Shown: in pieces, positions 35,596 to 44,929 of the stretch
How the letters are laid out: every line of letters starts with the position of its first letter
Numbering within the stretch: position 1 is the stretch's first letter
DNA from: Paenibacillus sp. ACRRY
GTDB lineage: Bacteria; Bacillota; Bacilli; Paenibacillales; Paenibacillaceae
Direction: 5' to 3'
DNA: 64,000 bases
NCBI RefSeq assembly: GCF_022346995.1
Contig: NZ_JAKRNM010000001.1
Coordinates: 930,001-994,000, forward strand
Translations under genes and position numbers: made by a program
The notes under the pieces: generated by a model
Database searches by the model: none
What the model saw: the letters and a program-made list of their open reading frames with translations, nothing else
Told to the model about the DNA's origin: nothing

Positions 35596-37095
35596 TTATT
35601 TCAATCCCTTCGTTAAGCGCCCATTCAGTTTTTGATAGATTTCATAGGCTTCCTGCCATGGCAGGCTATCCTCTGGCTCATAGGTTTCAAAGGTGAAGGA
35701 AGCGGCGGCAATCTCCCGGACCTCAGACAAACTGCTTACTTCGCCATGGGCCAGGAATTGCAGCATGCAATTCCCGGCGGCAGTTGCCTCCACTGGCCCT
35801 GCTATGACAGGAATACCGGTGGCATTCGCTGTAAACTGACATAGTAAACGATTCTGAACACCTCCGCCTACCATATGAATGACGCTTGGGCGGCTCCCCG
35901 TGACAAGTTCTAGTTCATCCAGCGTCTGCCTAAATTCCAGCGCCAGGCTTTCCAAAATGCAGCGTACAATCGCTCCGATTGTTTCGGGAGTAACCTGCAT
36001 GGTGGCACTGCACTGCTGACGTATTCGTCCGGGCATATCACCAGGCGTTAAATATATCGCGTCTCCCGGCAGGATAAAGCTTTGTAGCGCTGGAGCCGAT
36101 GCTGCGAGATGAACCAGTTCCTGATGGCTAAAAATATGGTTTTCCCGTTCCCATTGCCTTTTGCACTCCTGCAAGAGCCAGAGACCAGACCGATTCTTCA
36201 ATATTCTTGTCTTGCCACTGACCGTTCCTTCATTGGTGAATCCCAGTCTTCGGCTGCGTTCATCCAATACTGGGGATTCGCGTTCCATGCCCATTAGTGA
36301 CCATGTTCCACAACTGATAAAGGCAAAATTCGAATCTGACGCAGGAATGGCTGCAAGTGCTGATGCAGTATCATGCGAGCCTACAGATATGACTTGCATG
36401 GGTTCGATCCTTAACTCCGCACACAGATCATCTGTTAACCGTCCCAACACAGTGCCTGGCCGAACAATGGGTGGGAAAAGTGTTTCAGGTAGACCGAGGC
36501 GGCCAAACAATGAATCATTCCAGCGGTCCTCTCCGGCATGCAATAGTCCGCTCGTGCTGGCAATGGTATATTCACAGGCCTGCTGCCCCGAGAGATAAAA
36601 GTGAAACAGATCCGGCATGAATAACATCCTCATATCTGGTCGTAATTCAGCGTTTCCCCGTAAGCTTCCAACCAATTGGAATACCGTATTAATCTGCTGA
36701 GGCAGAACGCCGGACATGGTATACAGATCTTCTTCATTAACCATGCGCAGCGTCTCTTTCATCCAATCGGCATTACGGGATTCCCGGTAATGACGTGGGT
36801 TTCCATATAATCTTCCTGCACCATCCACCAAGCCATAATCAACGCCCCAGGTATCCACGGCAATAGAACGAACCGGGTGGGTTAATCCCTGAGTGCCTTT
36901 TACAATGCCCTGTTTCAGTTCATGGAATAGTCTTAGGAAATCCCAATACAATCCGTCCGCAAGCTGAACGGGATCATTACTAAATCGGTGTACTTCCTGT
37001 AATGAGAGCATTTCACCGTCAAAACTTCCCCTGACCACCCGGCCGCTTCCGGCACCATAGTCAGCAGCAAGCACATGGTTTGCCTTATCTCCCAT
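35596..37095 (-). CDS. FGGY-family kinase, rhamnulokinase-like (L-fuculokinase role)
   Basis: 499 aa. The N-terminal DYGAGSGRVVRG and the SVGSHDTASAL and HMVGGGVQN motifs are those of FGGY kinases of the rhamnulokinase branch; SCGTWSLMG is also typical. It lies between fucI and the class II aldolase, so its likely substrate is L-fuculose, although its family name suggests rhamnulose. No L-rhamnose isomerase is present. It starts 25 bases after a perfect intercistronic hairpin. Confidence 0.88.
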   Translation of the reverse strand: MGDKANHVLAADYGAGSGRVVRGSFDGEMLSLQEVHRFSNDPVQLADGLYWDFLRLFHELKQGIVKGTQGLTHPVRSIAVDTWGVDYGLVDGAGRLYGNPRHYRESRNADWMKETLRMVNEEDLYTMSGVLPQQINTVFQLVGSLRGNAELRPDMRMLFMPDLFHFYLSGQQACEYTIASTSGLLHAGEDRWNDSLFGRLGLPETLFPPIVRPGTVLGRLTDDLCAELRIEPMQVISVGSHDTASALAAIPASDSNFAFISCGTWSLMGMERESPVLDERSRRLGFTNEGTVSGKTRILKNRSGLWLLQECKRQWERENHIFSHQELVHLAASAPALQSFILPGDAIYLTPGDMPGRIRQQCSATMQVTPETIGAIVRCILESLALEFRQTLDELELVTGSRPSVIHMVGGGVQNRLLCQFTANATGIPVIAGPVEATAAGNCMLQFLAHGEVSSLSEVREIAAASFTFETYEPEDSLPWQEAYEIYQKLNGRLTKGLK

Positions 37096-37120
37096 CTCTC
37101 TTGCCTCCTCCTTTGGAAGA

Positions 37121-37152
37121 ACGCCAAATTCTGATTAGACAGAATTTGGCGT
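37121..37152 (-). other. Intercistronic hairpin between fucI and the kinase gene
   Basis: Perfect 13-bp stem ACGCCAAATTCTG / CAGAATTTGGCGT with a 6-base loop. No T-run. May modulate mRNA stability or processing between fucI and the kinase gene. Confidence 0.75.
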
Positions 37153-37165
37153 CTGACAGGATAGT

Positions 37166-38956
37166 CTAACGGTATAAAGGTCCAAACACGCTGCAAGCAC
37201 GATAATCTGCACTCTCGGGTTCACTTGTTCCAAATAACCCCCATGCCCGTGGACGGAATATCTCGGAATCCGGAACATTATGCATACTCACCGGAATCCG
37301 CAAGATAGAAGCCAGGGTAAGGAGATCTGCTCCAATGTGCCCGTAAGAGATCGAGCCGTGGTTGGCGCCCCATTGGTTCATGACTTCATAAACGGAGGTA
37401 AATGCGCCTGTTCCTGTTAAAATCGGGGCGAACCAAGTTGATGGCCAGGTCGGATCCGTCCGCTGGTCCAGCGTATTATGCACTTCATCAGGCAGATCGA
37501 CGGTGTAACCCTGAGCGAGCTGCAGCACAGGACCAAGACCCTTAACCAGATTGAGACGTGTCATCGTGACTGGCATACCGCCTTTGGTCAGGAAGTCAGC
37601 GGAGTAACCACCGCCTCTGAAATATTCGACTGAAGCAGGTCTCCACGATGTCGACTGCAAGCAGTTCTGAACTTCTTCATCTGTAATTTCCCAGAAAGGC
37701 TTCAGAGCAGGATTACCGTCTTTGGATTGCTGCCCAGTGCCATCGAGTGCTGCTGAGCCCGAATTGATTAAGTGGAGAATCCCGTCCTTCGCTTTTCCCT
37801 CCAATTGGTGTCCAGTTACCCGTGCTACCGAATCCGGACTCCAATACGTGCGTACATCTGCAAAGATTTGGGCTGTATGGGTGAGCAGCGAGCCGAACAG
37901 CATGGACACACCATTCAGGCTGTCATTTTCTGTGGCGACCAGATAAGGTGAGCGTTTGCCATTCCAGTCAAAGGATGAATTCAGGATCGACTCCAGGAAA
38001 TCGCCATTAGGCGAGTGATCCGTCCACTGCCGCTGACCCTGGAAGCCGGATACAATCGCGTGATGACCCATCGATTCTTCTGTGAAACCGAGTTCTGCCA
38101 ATCTCGGATTGCCTGCCATCAAATCACGTACGATCTGAGTCATTTTCACGACAGTTTCCCATTCATACTCTTTCCGCTTGCGGTCTGTTTGCAAGTGAGT
38201 CGGGTTGTTGTCCGGCCCTTCAATGCAATTCTCTTTCACCCAAGCCAGTGCCAATTTATATTCTTCCGGATCATAGATTTCTTCCTCAATCCGCCGGGTC
38301 AGCTCGCTCATATCCACATATTCGTTCCTCATGCCGAGATATTCCTGGAAAAAGGAATCGTTCACAATGGATCCGGCAATCCCCATGGATACCGAGCCAA
38401 TGGACAGATAGGCCCGCCCCTTCATCGTAGCGGCTGCAAGACCCGCCCGGCTGAAGCGAAGCAATTTCTCCCGGACGTCATCTGGAATGGTCGTATCCCC
38501 GCCATCCTGAACATCCTCGCCATAGATTCCGAAGGCCGGAATCCCCTTCTGAGCATGTGCAGACAGTACGGCTGCCAGATAGACTGCGCCAGGCCGCTCC
38601 GTACCGTTAAAACCCCAGATGGCCGTAGGGATGGATGGAGACATATCCATCGTTTCCGTACCATAACACCAGCATGGAGTAACCGTGATGGTAACTCCAA
38701 CATTCGAACGATTGAACAGCTCTGCCGCCGCAGCTGCTTCGGCTACACCGCCAATACAGGATTCGGCAACGACGCATTCGACCGGGGAGCCGTCCGGATA
38801 ACGAAGTTCTGCCGTAAGCAGCTCAGCTACCGATGTTGCCATTCGCATCGTTTGTTCCTCCAGGGATTCACGTACTCCCTTGCGTCTGCCGTCAATGGTG
38901 GGACGAATACCAATCTTGGGAAAAGCCTGTTTATAACGGTAATCCTGATGTGTCAT
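37166..38956 (-). CDS. fucI: L-fucose isomerase
   Basis: 596 aa, normal FucI length. [16 protein letters not shown] and the [13 protein letters not shown] stretch are diagnostic; the metal ligands Glu, Asp and His are expected around [21 protein letters not shown], and GYSADFL regions. Isomerises L-fucose to L-fuculose (also D-arabinose). First gene of the operon fucI-kinase-fucA. A LacI regulator lies divergently 400 bases away. Confidence 0.95.
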   Translation of the reverse strand: MTHQDYRYKQAFPKIGIRPTIDGRRKGVRESLEEQTMRMATSVAELLTAELRYPDGSPVECVVAESCIGGVAEAAAAAELFNRSNVGVTITVTPCWCYGTETMDMSPSIPTAIWGFNGTERPGAVYLAAVLSAHAQKGIPAFGIYGEDVQDGGDTTIPDDVREKLLRFSRAGLAAATMKGRAYLSIGSVSMGIAGSIVNDSFFQEYLGMRNEYVDMSELTRRIEEEIYDPEEYKLALAWVKENCIEGPDNNPTHLQTDRKRKEYEWETVVKMTQIVRDLMAGNPRLAELGFTEESMGHHAIVSGFQGQRQWTDHSPNGDFLESILNSSFDWNGKRSPYLVATENDSLNGVSMLFGSLLTHTAQIFADVRTYWSPDSVARVTGHQLEGKAKDGILHLINSGSAALDGTGQQSKDGNPALKPFWEITDEEVQNCLQSTSWRPASVEYFRGGGYSADFLTKGGMPVTMTRLNLVKGLGPVLQLAQGYTVDLPDEVHNTLDQRTDPTWPSTWFAPILTGTGAFTSVYEVMNQWGANHGSISYGHIGADLLTLASILRIPVSMHNVPDSEIFRPRAWGLFGTSEPESADYRACSVFGPLYR

Positions 38957-39106
38957 ACTAATACGTCCTCCTTCAAGTGGTTTCTGGATAGGTACGAATT
39001 GATTTCACGTTGTCTTTCAGGATGCAGTTAAAGCGGTCAGACCTTGAAGATGTAATTCCGATACCCATTGGTGCGTCAGTCCTGGACAAGAGAGCAATTC
39101 ATTAAA

Positions 39107-39120
39107 TGAATGCGTTTACA
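39107..39120. promoter_or_regulatory. cre-like / LacI-type operator before fucI
   Basis: TGAATGCGTTTACA: 13 of 14 match to the cre consensus, read on the minus strand as TGTAAACGCATTCA. Could be bound by CcpA or by the divergent LacI regulator; these have similar sites. Confidence 0.6.
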
Positions 39121-39261
39121 AATTTAAATTGAACAAAAGTCCACTTTATGTATGGATCACCATGATGCAGTCCTGTCTCTCTGCAGGAACGGATGTATGG
39201 AGCGGAAAAAGATTGAGTAGTGTGAAAAGTTTTGCTGAAAAAAAAGATCGTTTTTTACTTT

Positions 39262-39277
39262 GGGTTATCGGTAACCC
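39262..39277. promoter_or_regulatory. Candidate LacI-type operator
   Basis: GGGTTATCGGTAACCC, an inverted repeat with central CG, 83 bases before the LacI start. Consistent with autoregulation. Confidence 0.5.
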
Positions 39278-39359
39278 TAACATAGCACGCGCCCATATTG
39301 CTGTCAATCGGCATTATCCTATAGAATGGTAAGACTATGTTATGAGAGGTTAGATTCTA

Positions 39360-40391
39360 TTGATCACTATTTATGATATTGCCAAGAAAGCCAATGTTTC
39401 TGCCATGACGGTCTCCAAAGTAATTAATCAAACAGGTCGCATCAGCACGGCCACAAGGGAACGGGTACAGAAGGTTATTGATGAACTCGGGTATATCCCT
39501 AATTCGAATGCACGCAGCCTTGTACTTCAGCGAACACAGATGTTATCTCTGCTGATTACAGATATCACCAATCCATTTTATACAACACTCGCACGCGGTG
39601 CCGAGGATGCAGCTAACGCTCGTGGATATCGTCTGTTGTTTGGAAATAGCGATGAAGATTACAGCAAGGAGAAAAACTACGTGGAGACGATTCTGTCAAC
39701 GCGTGTTGATGGAGTCCTGTTTGCCCCTGCGGGCGACCGTTCCCTCGATCATCTGCAGCAGTTACATGAGAGGAACATCCCGTTTGTCATTTTGGATCGT
39801 ACAGTACCTGGGATCACGTCGGATGTTATTGCGGGGGACAGCCGGCAAGGTGCACTTCTATTGATCCGATATCTGACGGAACTGGGGCACCGCCGAATCG
39901 CACTCGTTAACGGCTCATCTGAGGTTTCTACGGCCAGATTACGTGAAGAGGGTTATGCAGAGGGATTACGTGAAGCAGGTCTTAAGGTTGATCCGATGCT
40001 TGTCCTACGGACAGGTTATCGTGATTTCAGTGATGAGGCTGGCATGGAACAATTACTTATGCAGCCGGATAAGCCAACGGCTATTTTTGCGGCCAATAAT
40101 ATGCTCGCGATTGGGGTCATTCGTCTGCTCCGCAAAAGAGGGCTGCGTGTACCGGAAGACATCTCGGTTGTCTGTTTTGATGACCTGGATTTGGCTTCCG
40201 CTTTTGATCCTTTCCTCACTGTTGCAGCGCAGCCCGCCTATGATTTTGGAGCCAAAGGCATGCATATGCTAATCGACAGAATTGAAGGTACTGCACCGAC
40301 TGATTCACAAACGGTCATTCTTCCATCCGAACTGCGTATCCGTGCTTCAGCTTCCCTGCCATTAGGGCAATCGAAACCATTGGAATCATGA
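39360..40391 (+). CDS. LacI family regulator of the fucose genes
   Basis: 343 aa with TTG start and AGAGGT 9 bases upstream. The helix-turn-helix ITIYDIAKKANVSAMTVSKVIN is at the very N-terminus, followed by the periplasmic-binding-like domain (ITNPFYTTLARGAEDAA, DRTVPGITSDVI, NGSSEVSTARLREEGY). Divergent from fucI, so it most likely represses fucI-kinase-fucA; the inducer is unknown. Confidence 0.88.
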   Translation: MITIYDIAKKANVSAMTVSKVINQTGRISTATRERVQKVIDELGYIPNSNARSLVLQRTQMLSLLITDITNPFYTTLARGAEDAANARGYRLLFGNSDEDYSKEKNYVETILSTRVDGVLFAPAGDRSLDHLQQLHERNIPFVILDRTVPGITSDVIAGDSRQGALLLIRYLTELGHRRIALVNGSSEVSTARLREEGYAEGLREAGLKVDPMLVLRTGYRDFSDEAGMEQLLMQPDKPTAIFAANNMLAIGVIRLLRKRGLRVPEDISVVCFDDLDLASAFDPFLTVAAQPAYDFGAKGMHMLIDRIEGTAPTDSQTVILPSELRIRASASLPLGQSKPLES

Positions 40392-40425
40392 TAGAATCCG
40401 TATGACTGGACTTAAATTAATATAA

Positions 40426-40474
40426 AAAAAACAGGACGCCAAGGAGTTACTCACTCCCTAGCGTCCTGTTTTAC
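40426..40474. terminator. Bidirectional terminator between lacI and the epimerase gene
   Basis: Stem AAAACAGGACGC / GCGTCCTGTTTT with inner AGGAGT/ACTCCC; A-run and T-run on the two sides. Genes converge. Confidence 0.92.
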
Positions 40475-40498
40475 CATTCATGCTTATCTACCAAAAAT

Positions 40499-41392
40499 CT
40501 AACCTTCGGACTGCAGCGCCAGTGCCACTTCACGTACGAGACCCGGAAACCAGTCCATCAGTGCTTCAAAGGTATATCCCGCCTGCTCTGCCTTGGTTGT
40601 ATCCATCGTCCATGATTCCGAGATACCGAAGGGCGACATATCCTCCTGAACGGTTTCGCGTAATACTTGGGACTGCATGCCAGTCACAGTCTCAATCAGA
40701 TTCATCATGGCAGATAGCGTAATTGAGCCTTTCGAAGCGGCATTTACAGGTCCGGTAATCGATGAATGCCCCAACCATGCAAGAAATCTGGCTGCTTCCT
40801 TGGAATTGATAAATCCAATCTCGGCGTCCGGATTCGGCATGCCGATTGGCTTTCCTTTTTGCACATGCTCAATATGAAAATGCAGCCTTCTCGTGTAGTC
40901 GTCTATTCCGAGAACAATTGGAATTCTCATCGCCACGACAGGGAAACTAGCTTTCTGGAAAAACACAGCCTCCGCCAGCCGCTTGCCCTCTCCATACGAA
41001 AAGTCCTCGTGATTCCCGTATTTCAATGGATACGTGTATGGATCAAAATCCTCTTCCTTAAATCCTGGTTTGGGATCGCCATAAACGGAGAGTGTTGACG
41101 TAAGTACATATCTTTGGGTACGTCCCGCAAAAGCGTCACACGCCGACTTTGCCGCATCCGGTGAGTAACAGATGTTATCATACACCACATCCCACTGGTC
41201 AATCTGTGCCACTTCAGCTAGAGATTGTGGATCCTCCCGATCCATCTTGATCCGGTTCACCTCCGGCCCAAAGTCCACGTTCGTTTTGCCGCGCGTCGCA
41301 ACGGTAATTTGCGATTTTCCTTCCCACAGCAAATGATCGACCAGACGTTTGCCGAAAAAGCGTGTCCCGCCAAGAATGAGTACCTTTTTCAT
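40499..41392 (-). CDS. NAD-dependent epimerase/dehydratase family protein
   Basis: 297 aa extended SDR. The N-terminal LILGGTRFFGKRL is the NAD(P)-binding GxxxFxG motif; YVLTSTLSVYGDPKPG has the Ser/Thr and the catalytic Tyr is expected in the SYGEGKRLAEAVFF stretch (Y and K, YxxxK). Related proteins are annotated as isoflavone reductase-like or mRNA-binding-like proteins. Function not clear. It follows the methyltransferase gene and may be the last gene of a minus-strand unit from 43256. Confidence 0.82.
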   Translation of the reverse strand: MKKVLILGGTRFFGKRLVDHLLWEGKSQITVATRGKTNVDFGPEVNRIKMDREDPQSLAEVAQIDQWDVVYDNICYSPDAAKSACDAFAGRTQRYVLTSTLSVYGDPKPGFKEEDFDPYTYPLKYGNHEDFSYGEGKRLAEAVFFQKASFPVVAMRIPIVLGIDDYTRRLHFHIEHVQKGKPIGMPNPDAEIGFINSKEAARFLAWLGHSSITGPVNAASKGSITLSAMMNLIETVTGMQSQVLRETVQEDMSPFGISESWTMDTTKAEQAGYTFEALMDWFPGLVREVALALQSEG

Positions 41393-41522
41393 CCGATAGA
41401 CCTCCTACCCTCTTCTGGTGTTTCGTATATTATAGCGAGGTATGCAATACTACAACAAATATACCCCGTAACTCAACAGTTAACCTGTGTTTCAAGGACG
41501 GAAAGACCTCTTATCACATGAC

Positions 41523-42245
41523 TCAGAATTCGGGTTTTGTAATTTTGAGCATCGTATGGGCTCCTTGCTGAAATTCATACGTCGTGCTGACTTCTGTAAC
41601 CCTGAATCCAAGGTTCTTCAGAAAGGACTTGATCTCGTCCATATGTTCATACCGTTTTCCAGACAGATCGACTGTAGGGAAAATCCGCAACTCCTGTCTC
41701 GTTACGCGCAACAATTCAAGAATGGTTTGCTCATGGAAGCTGAAGTCCAATCGATCTGCATACGTAAACAGAAAATGCGCAGATAAAGTCATATCGAATT
41801 GTTCGTCAGTAAAAGGCAGCACGGGAAGCTCGGCATAGATATATTGCTCGGGAAAGTTTCTCATATCTGCCACACAATCCCGAAGTGCATTCATTCTTGC
41901 TTGCTTCAAACCATCCATCGAACCGAAATAGTCCCATCTGTATCTGTCACGCACCTGTTTCAATTGCTCCATGGTGTGTTCAACGTCTTGCTGCCCTTTG
42001 AGTTCCAATTTGTCGATTTCGTGTTCGTATGCAATATCTGCTGCCATGGAGTCCGCACCATGCCTGCGGGCATGGCTGCTGAATGAACAAGCCCCTCCCG
42101 GACAGTCCAGAATGGATCTGCCACGGAGATCTTCTGGTGTAAGGTTAAACATTAACATGTATTCCTTATACGTTCGGCCAATAAAAATAATTTTCTCTAG
42201 TTCGAGACCCACGCTCTTGTTTTCTTGCTGCTCTTCTCTACTCAT
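41523..42245 (-). CDS. Class I SAM-dependent methyltransferase
   Basis: 240 aa. The SAM-binding motif is unusual, ILDCPGGACSFSSHARRHGA (shorter glycine loop), with acidic end ADIAYE. The motif LPFTDEQFDMTLSAHFLF is the post-I region seen in small-molecule methyltransferases. The substrate is unknown. It starts 30 bases after the oxidoreductase stop, so the two are probably co-transcribed. Confidence 0.78.
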   Translation of the reverse strand: MSREEQQENKSVGLELEKIIFIGRTYKEYMLMFNLTPEDLRGRSILDCPGGACSFSSHARRHGADSMAADIAYEHEIDKLELKGQQDVEHTMEQLKQVRDRYRWDYFGSMDGLKQARMNALRDCVADMRNFPEQYIYAELPVLPFTDEQFDMTLSAHFLFTYADRLDFSFHEQTILELLRVTRQELRIFPTVDLSGKRYEHMDEIKSFLKNLGFRVTEVSTTYEFQQGAHTMLKITKPEF

Positions 42246-42275
42246 CTCGTCTCAGCTCACTTTCCTGTTGCTCTA

Positions 42276-43256
42276 TTAATCGTTCGGGAAAACCAGACCA
42301 ATCTGCTTGCGGATCTGATCCATCACCTGCATGGTTTCATAGGAGCGTTCATAGCTATTCATCTCGGATTCCTGTTTCCCCTGCTGAATGAGTTGAACGA
42401 ATTCCTCCACCTCATAATACATGGCTGGATAGGTCTGCTCAGCTGTCAACGGTTCAACCGTACCGTCATTGTATCGTATTTCCGCATGCTCGGGCGAACC
42501 AATCTTATCAATAATAATGCTGCCGCGCTCTCCCATAATTTCACTTGGTACATGAGAGTTGGAGATCTTGGAGTAAGTCACTACGGCTTCCATCCCTTCG
42601 TAGCCCAGAAGCACACTGCCCTGTCCATCAACTCCGGAATTCAGCATGATAGCCTGAGCTTGAACCTGTTTTGGTGCACCAAATAAGGTGATTAGCGGGT
42701 ACAGACAATACACCCCAAGGTCCATCAAAGCGCCGTTTGCAAGTTCAGGCTTGAAGGCATTGAGCACAACGCCCTCTTTGTACTTATCGTATCGGGATGA
42801 ATACTGACAATACCCCGCGATATATTTGCGCACAGGTCCGATTTTGTGCAGATGGGCCTGTACCATTTTGAACGAGGGAACCAGGGTCGACTTCATCGCT
42901 TCCATTAGCAAAACGTTGTTATCACGAGCAGTATTAATCACATGAGAAACCTCTGCAGCATTGGCAGCTAGTGGCTTCTCGCATAATACATGCTTGCCGT
43001 TTCTCAGAAACAGCGCGGTCTGATCGGCATGATATGTATTTGGTGTAGCAATGTAGACCGCATCAATCGTGTCACTCGCTGACATGTCCTCCAGGTCAGT
43101 GAATCGGTGCTTGGCGTTATATTTATCTGCAAATGCATTCGCCTTGTCCTCTGTCCGTGAGTAGACAGCTGTCAATTCGAATCCCTTCACATGTGCTGCA
43201 GCTTCAAGAAGCCTTTCTGTAATCCAATTGGTACCTACAACTCCGAAACGAACCAT
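42276..43256 (-). CDS. Gfo/Idh/MocA family oxidoreductase
   Basis: 326 aa. N-terminal Rossmann motif GVVGTNWIT with NAD(P) binding, and the EKPLAANAAEV motif that carries the conserved lysine. The C-terminal half forms the usual beta-sheet dimerisation domain. The substrate, a sugar or polyol, is unknown. It is first of a possible three-gene unit with the methyltransferase and epimerase genes. Confidence 0.87.
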   Translation of the reverse strand: MVRFGVVGTNWITERLLEAAAHVKGFELTAVYSRTEDKANAFADKYNAKHRFTDLEDMSASDTIDAVYIATPNTYHADQTALFLRNGKHVLCEKPLAANAAEVSHVINTARDNNVLLMEAMKSTLVPSFKMVQAHLHKIGPVRKYIAGYCQYSSRYDKYKEGVVLNAFKPELANGALMDLGVYCLYPLITLFGAPKQVQAQAIMLNSGVDGQGSVLLGYEGMEAVVTYSKISNSHVPSEIMGERGSIIIDKIGSPEHAEIRYNDGTVEPLTAEQTYPAMYYEVEEFVQLIQQGKQESEMNSYERSYETMQVMDQIRKQIGLVFPND

Positions 43257-43435
43257 TATTACCTACCTCTTTCATGAATGAATTTCGCATGTACATCATC
43301 CTGCTCATTGTAGCATATTTCATTCCCTGGGAAGGAAGGGATAGTCGTCTGCTTGCCATTGAGATCTTGCTTTTTCATGCGAGATTCTGTTGAACATCTT
43401 TCGTACAAGGGTATAATGTGTCGTGAGGTGATCGT

Positions 43436-44020
43436 ATGAAGCTTCGTGACAAACCAGAGTCCCCTTCTTTTTCAATAAATGAATCGCAATGGACTGCCAT
43501 TATCAGCAATGATGCCTCCTATGACGGGAAATTTTATTACGGTGTCAGGACGACAGGTATTTTTTGCCGACCTTCATGCAAATCCAAAGATCCGAAATAC
43601 GAAAATGTACTGGGTTTCCATAATCCTGAAGATGCTCTGGCGCAAGGCTTTAGACCATGCAAACGTTGCAAGCCTACAGGACAGCGTGTTCCTGATCAGG
43701 AATGGGTTTCCGTCGTAACGAATTATATTACCCATCATTATTCAGAATCTCTTACTCTGGATATCCTTGCCCAGATTAGTCATGGTAGCCCGTATCATCT
43801 GCATCGTGTGTTCAAACGGATTACAGGTATGACTCCGGTGCAATATATCCAGAACATACGGATGACCGAAGCGAAAAAGTTGCTTGTGAGCAGTTCACTC
43901 TCAGTTTCAGATATCGGTCGTCAAGTAGGCATCACAAATCCTGCCTATTTCAGTGCCGTGTTCCGTAAGCTTACAGGGCAGACACCTGCTCATTATCGGG
44001 AACAGGAGAAACGCCTATGA
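43436..44020 (+). CDS. adaA: Ada-type methylphosphotriester sensor and AraC-type activator
   Basis: 194 aa. The N-terminal Ada zinc site has Cys44, Cys48, Cys75 and Cys78 (TTGIFCRPSCKSKDP and GFRPCKRCKP); Cys44 is the expected methyl acceptor. It is followed by an AraC helix-turn-helix pair (TLDILAQISHGSPYHLHRVFK and VSDIGRQVGITNPAYFSAVFRK). This is the AdaA architecture: methyl transfer from alkylated DNA phosphate activates transcription of repair genes. It overlaps the next gene by 4 bases (ATGA). Confidence 0.93.
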   Translation: MKLRDKPESPSFSINESQWTAIISNDASYDGKFYYGVRTTGIFCRPSCKSKDPKYENVLGFHNPEDALAQGFRPCKRCKPTGQRVPDQEWVSVVTNYITHHYSESLTLDILAQISHGSPYHLHRVFKRITGMTPVQYIQNIRMTEAKKLLVSSSLSVSDIGRQVGITNPAYFSAVFRKLTGQTPAHYREQEKRL

Positions 44021-44838
44021 AGAAGACCGAATATTTATATAAAACACCCAAGACGCTATTGAACAAAGGGACCGGTTTCCTTACCGGATATACTCACACG
44101 CTTAATCCCTATACAGGGTGTTCTTTTGGATGCTCTTACTGTTACGTTAGGCAAATGCCCGTTTCATTGTTCCGTAAGGAGGATTGGGGGAGCTGGGTTG
44201 ATGTGAAGCAGGAGGCTGCTGGCCTACTTGCCAAAGAGTTGAAACGTGCTCGTTCCAAAGGAACAGTGACGATATTTATGTCATCCAGTACCGATCCATA
44301 TCAGCCTGTTGAATATAAGGAGCAAATTACGCGTTCACTGCTCGAAGTCATGATACAGCATCCTCCGGATTTTATACTGGTTCAAACCCGTAGTCCTCTC
44401 GTCACTCGGGATATGGATCTGCTGCAGCAATTGGGCGACCGGGTGCGTGTGAGCATGACGATTGAGACGGATCGCGATGATATTCGTAAGCATTTTAGTC
44501 CGGCTGCACCACCCATTCCCGGTAGATTACATGCATTGGAACTACTAAGGGATGCAGGTATAGCTACCCAGGTTGCGATTGCCCCTGTGCTGCCGAGCAG
44601 TGACAACTTCCCTTCCCTCCTTCGGCCTTTGGTTCAACGTGTATGTATCGATGATTACTTCAAGGGGGATGGCAGTCAAGGCAAACGAACCCGCAGATTG
44701 GGCATGGAGTCACTCTATCAGGAGTTAGGCATGGAAGATTGGTATCAACCAAAGGCCTATCAGATCGTAGAAGAACGGATGAGAAAGCAGTTTGCGGAAG
44801 ATGAGATATGGATCAGTCAGGCGGGCTTTGAACCTTAA
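44017..44838 (+). CDS. SPL family radical SAM protein
   Basis: 273 aa. The radical SAM cluster is CSFGCSYC (Cys35, Cys39, Cys42), inside NPYTGCSFGCSYCYV. It belongs to the group of proteins related to spore photoproduct lyase. SPL itself has a separate N-terminal section and a conserved C-terminal cysteine; here the final part ends with a short tail (EDEIWISQAGFEP) and no cysteine is seen near the end. Its translation is coupled to adaA by a 4-base overlap, so it is probably part of the same DNA-damage response. The reaction is not known. Confidence 0.82.
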   Translation: MKKTEYLYKTPKTLLNKGTGFLTGYTHTLNPYTGCSFGCSYCYVRQMPVSLFRKEDWGSWVDVKQEAAGLLAKELKRARSKGTVTIFMSSSTDPYQPVEYKEQITRSLLEVMIQHPPDFILVQTRSPLVTRDMDLLQQLGDRVRVSMTIETDRDDIRKHFSPAAPPIPGRLHALELLRDAGIATQVAIAPVLPSSDNFPSLLRPLVQRVCIDDYFKGDGSQGKRTRRLGMESLYQELGMEDWYQPKAYQIVEERMRKQFAEDEIWISQAGFEP

Positions 44839-44860
44839 ATACGGTTTGTACGACTATAAC

Positions 44861-44900
44861 AAAGAGCCCTGCTTCCTTGAGAGGAAGTCAGGGCTTCTTT
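44861..44900. terminator. Terminator shared by the radical SAM and the oxidoreductase genes
   Basis: Stem AGCCCTG+CTTCC with GGAAG+(T)+CAGGGCT, followed by TCTTT on the plus strand. Positioned between convergent genes. Confidence 0.85.
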
Positions 44901-44929
44901 ACTTGTATTAACATGCTGCATATCGATGA

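Larger units (their letters stand above)
38957..39359. promoter_or_regulatory. Divergent control region fucI/lacI
   Basis: About 400 bases without a supported gene. It holds a 15-bp palindrome ATTCATTAAATGAAT (39097-39111), an overlapping cre or LacI-like site (39107-39120) and a central-CG palindrome at 39262-39277. A short plus-strand frame at 39129-39332 is judged spurious. Confidence 0.6.

Noticed and set aside
39129-39332. 67-codon plus-strand frame upstream of the LacI gene
   Set aside because: No family match, no clear ribosome site, and it contains a palindrome that looks like a regulator site; it lies within the divergent control region.
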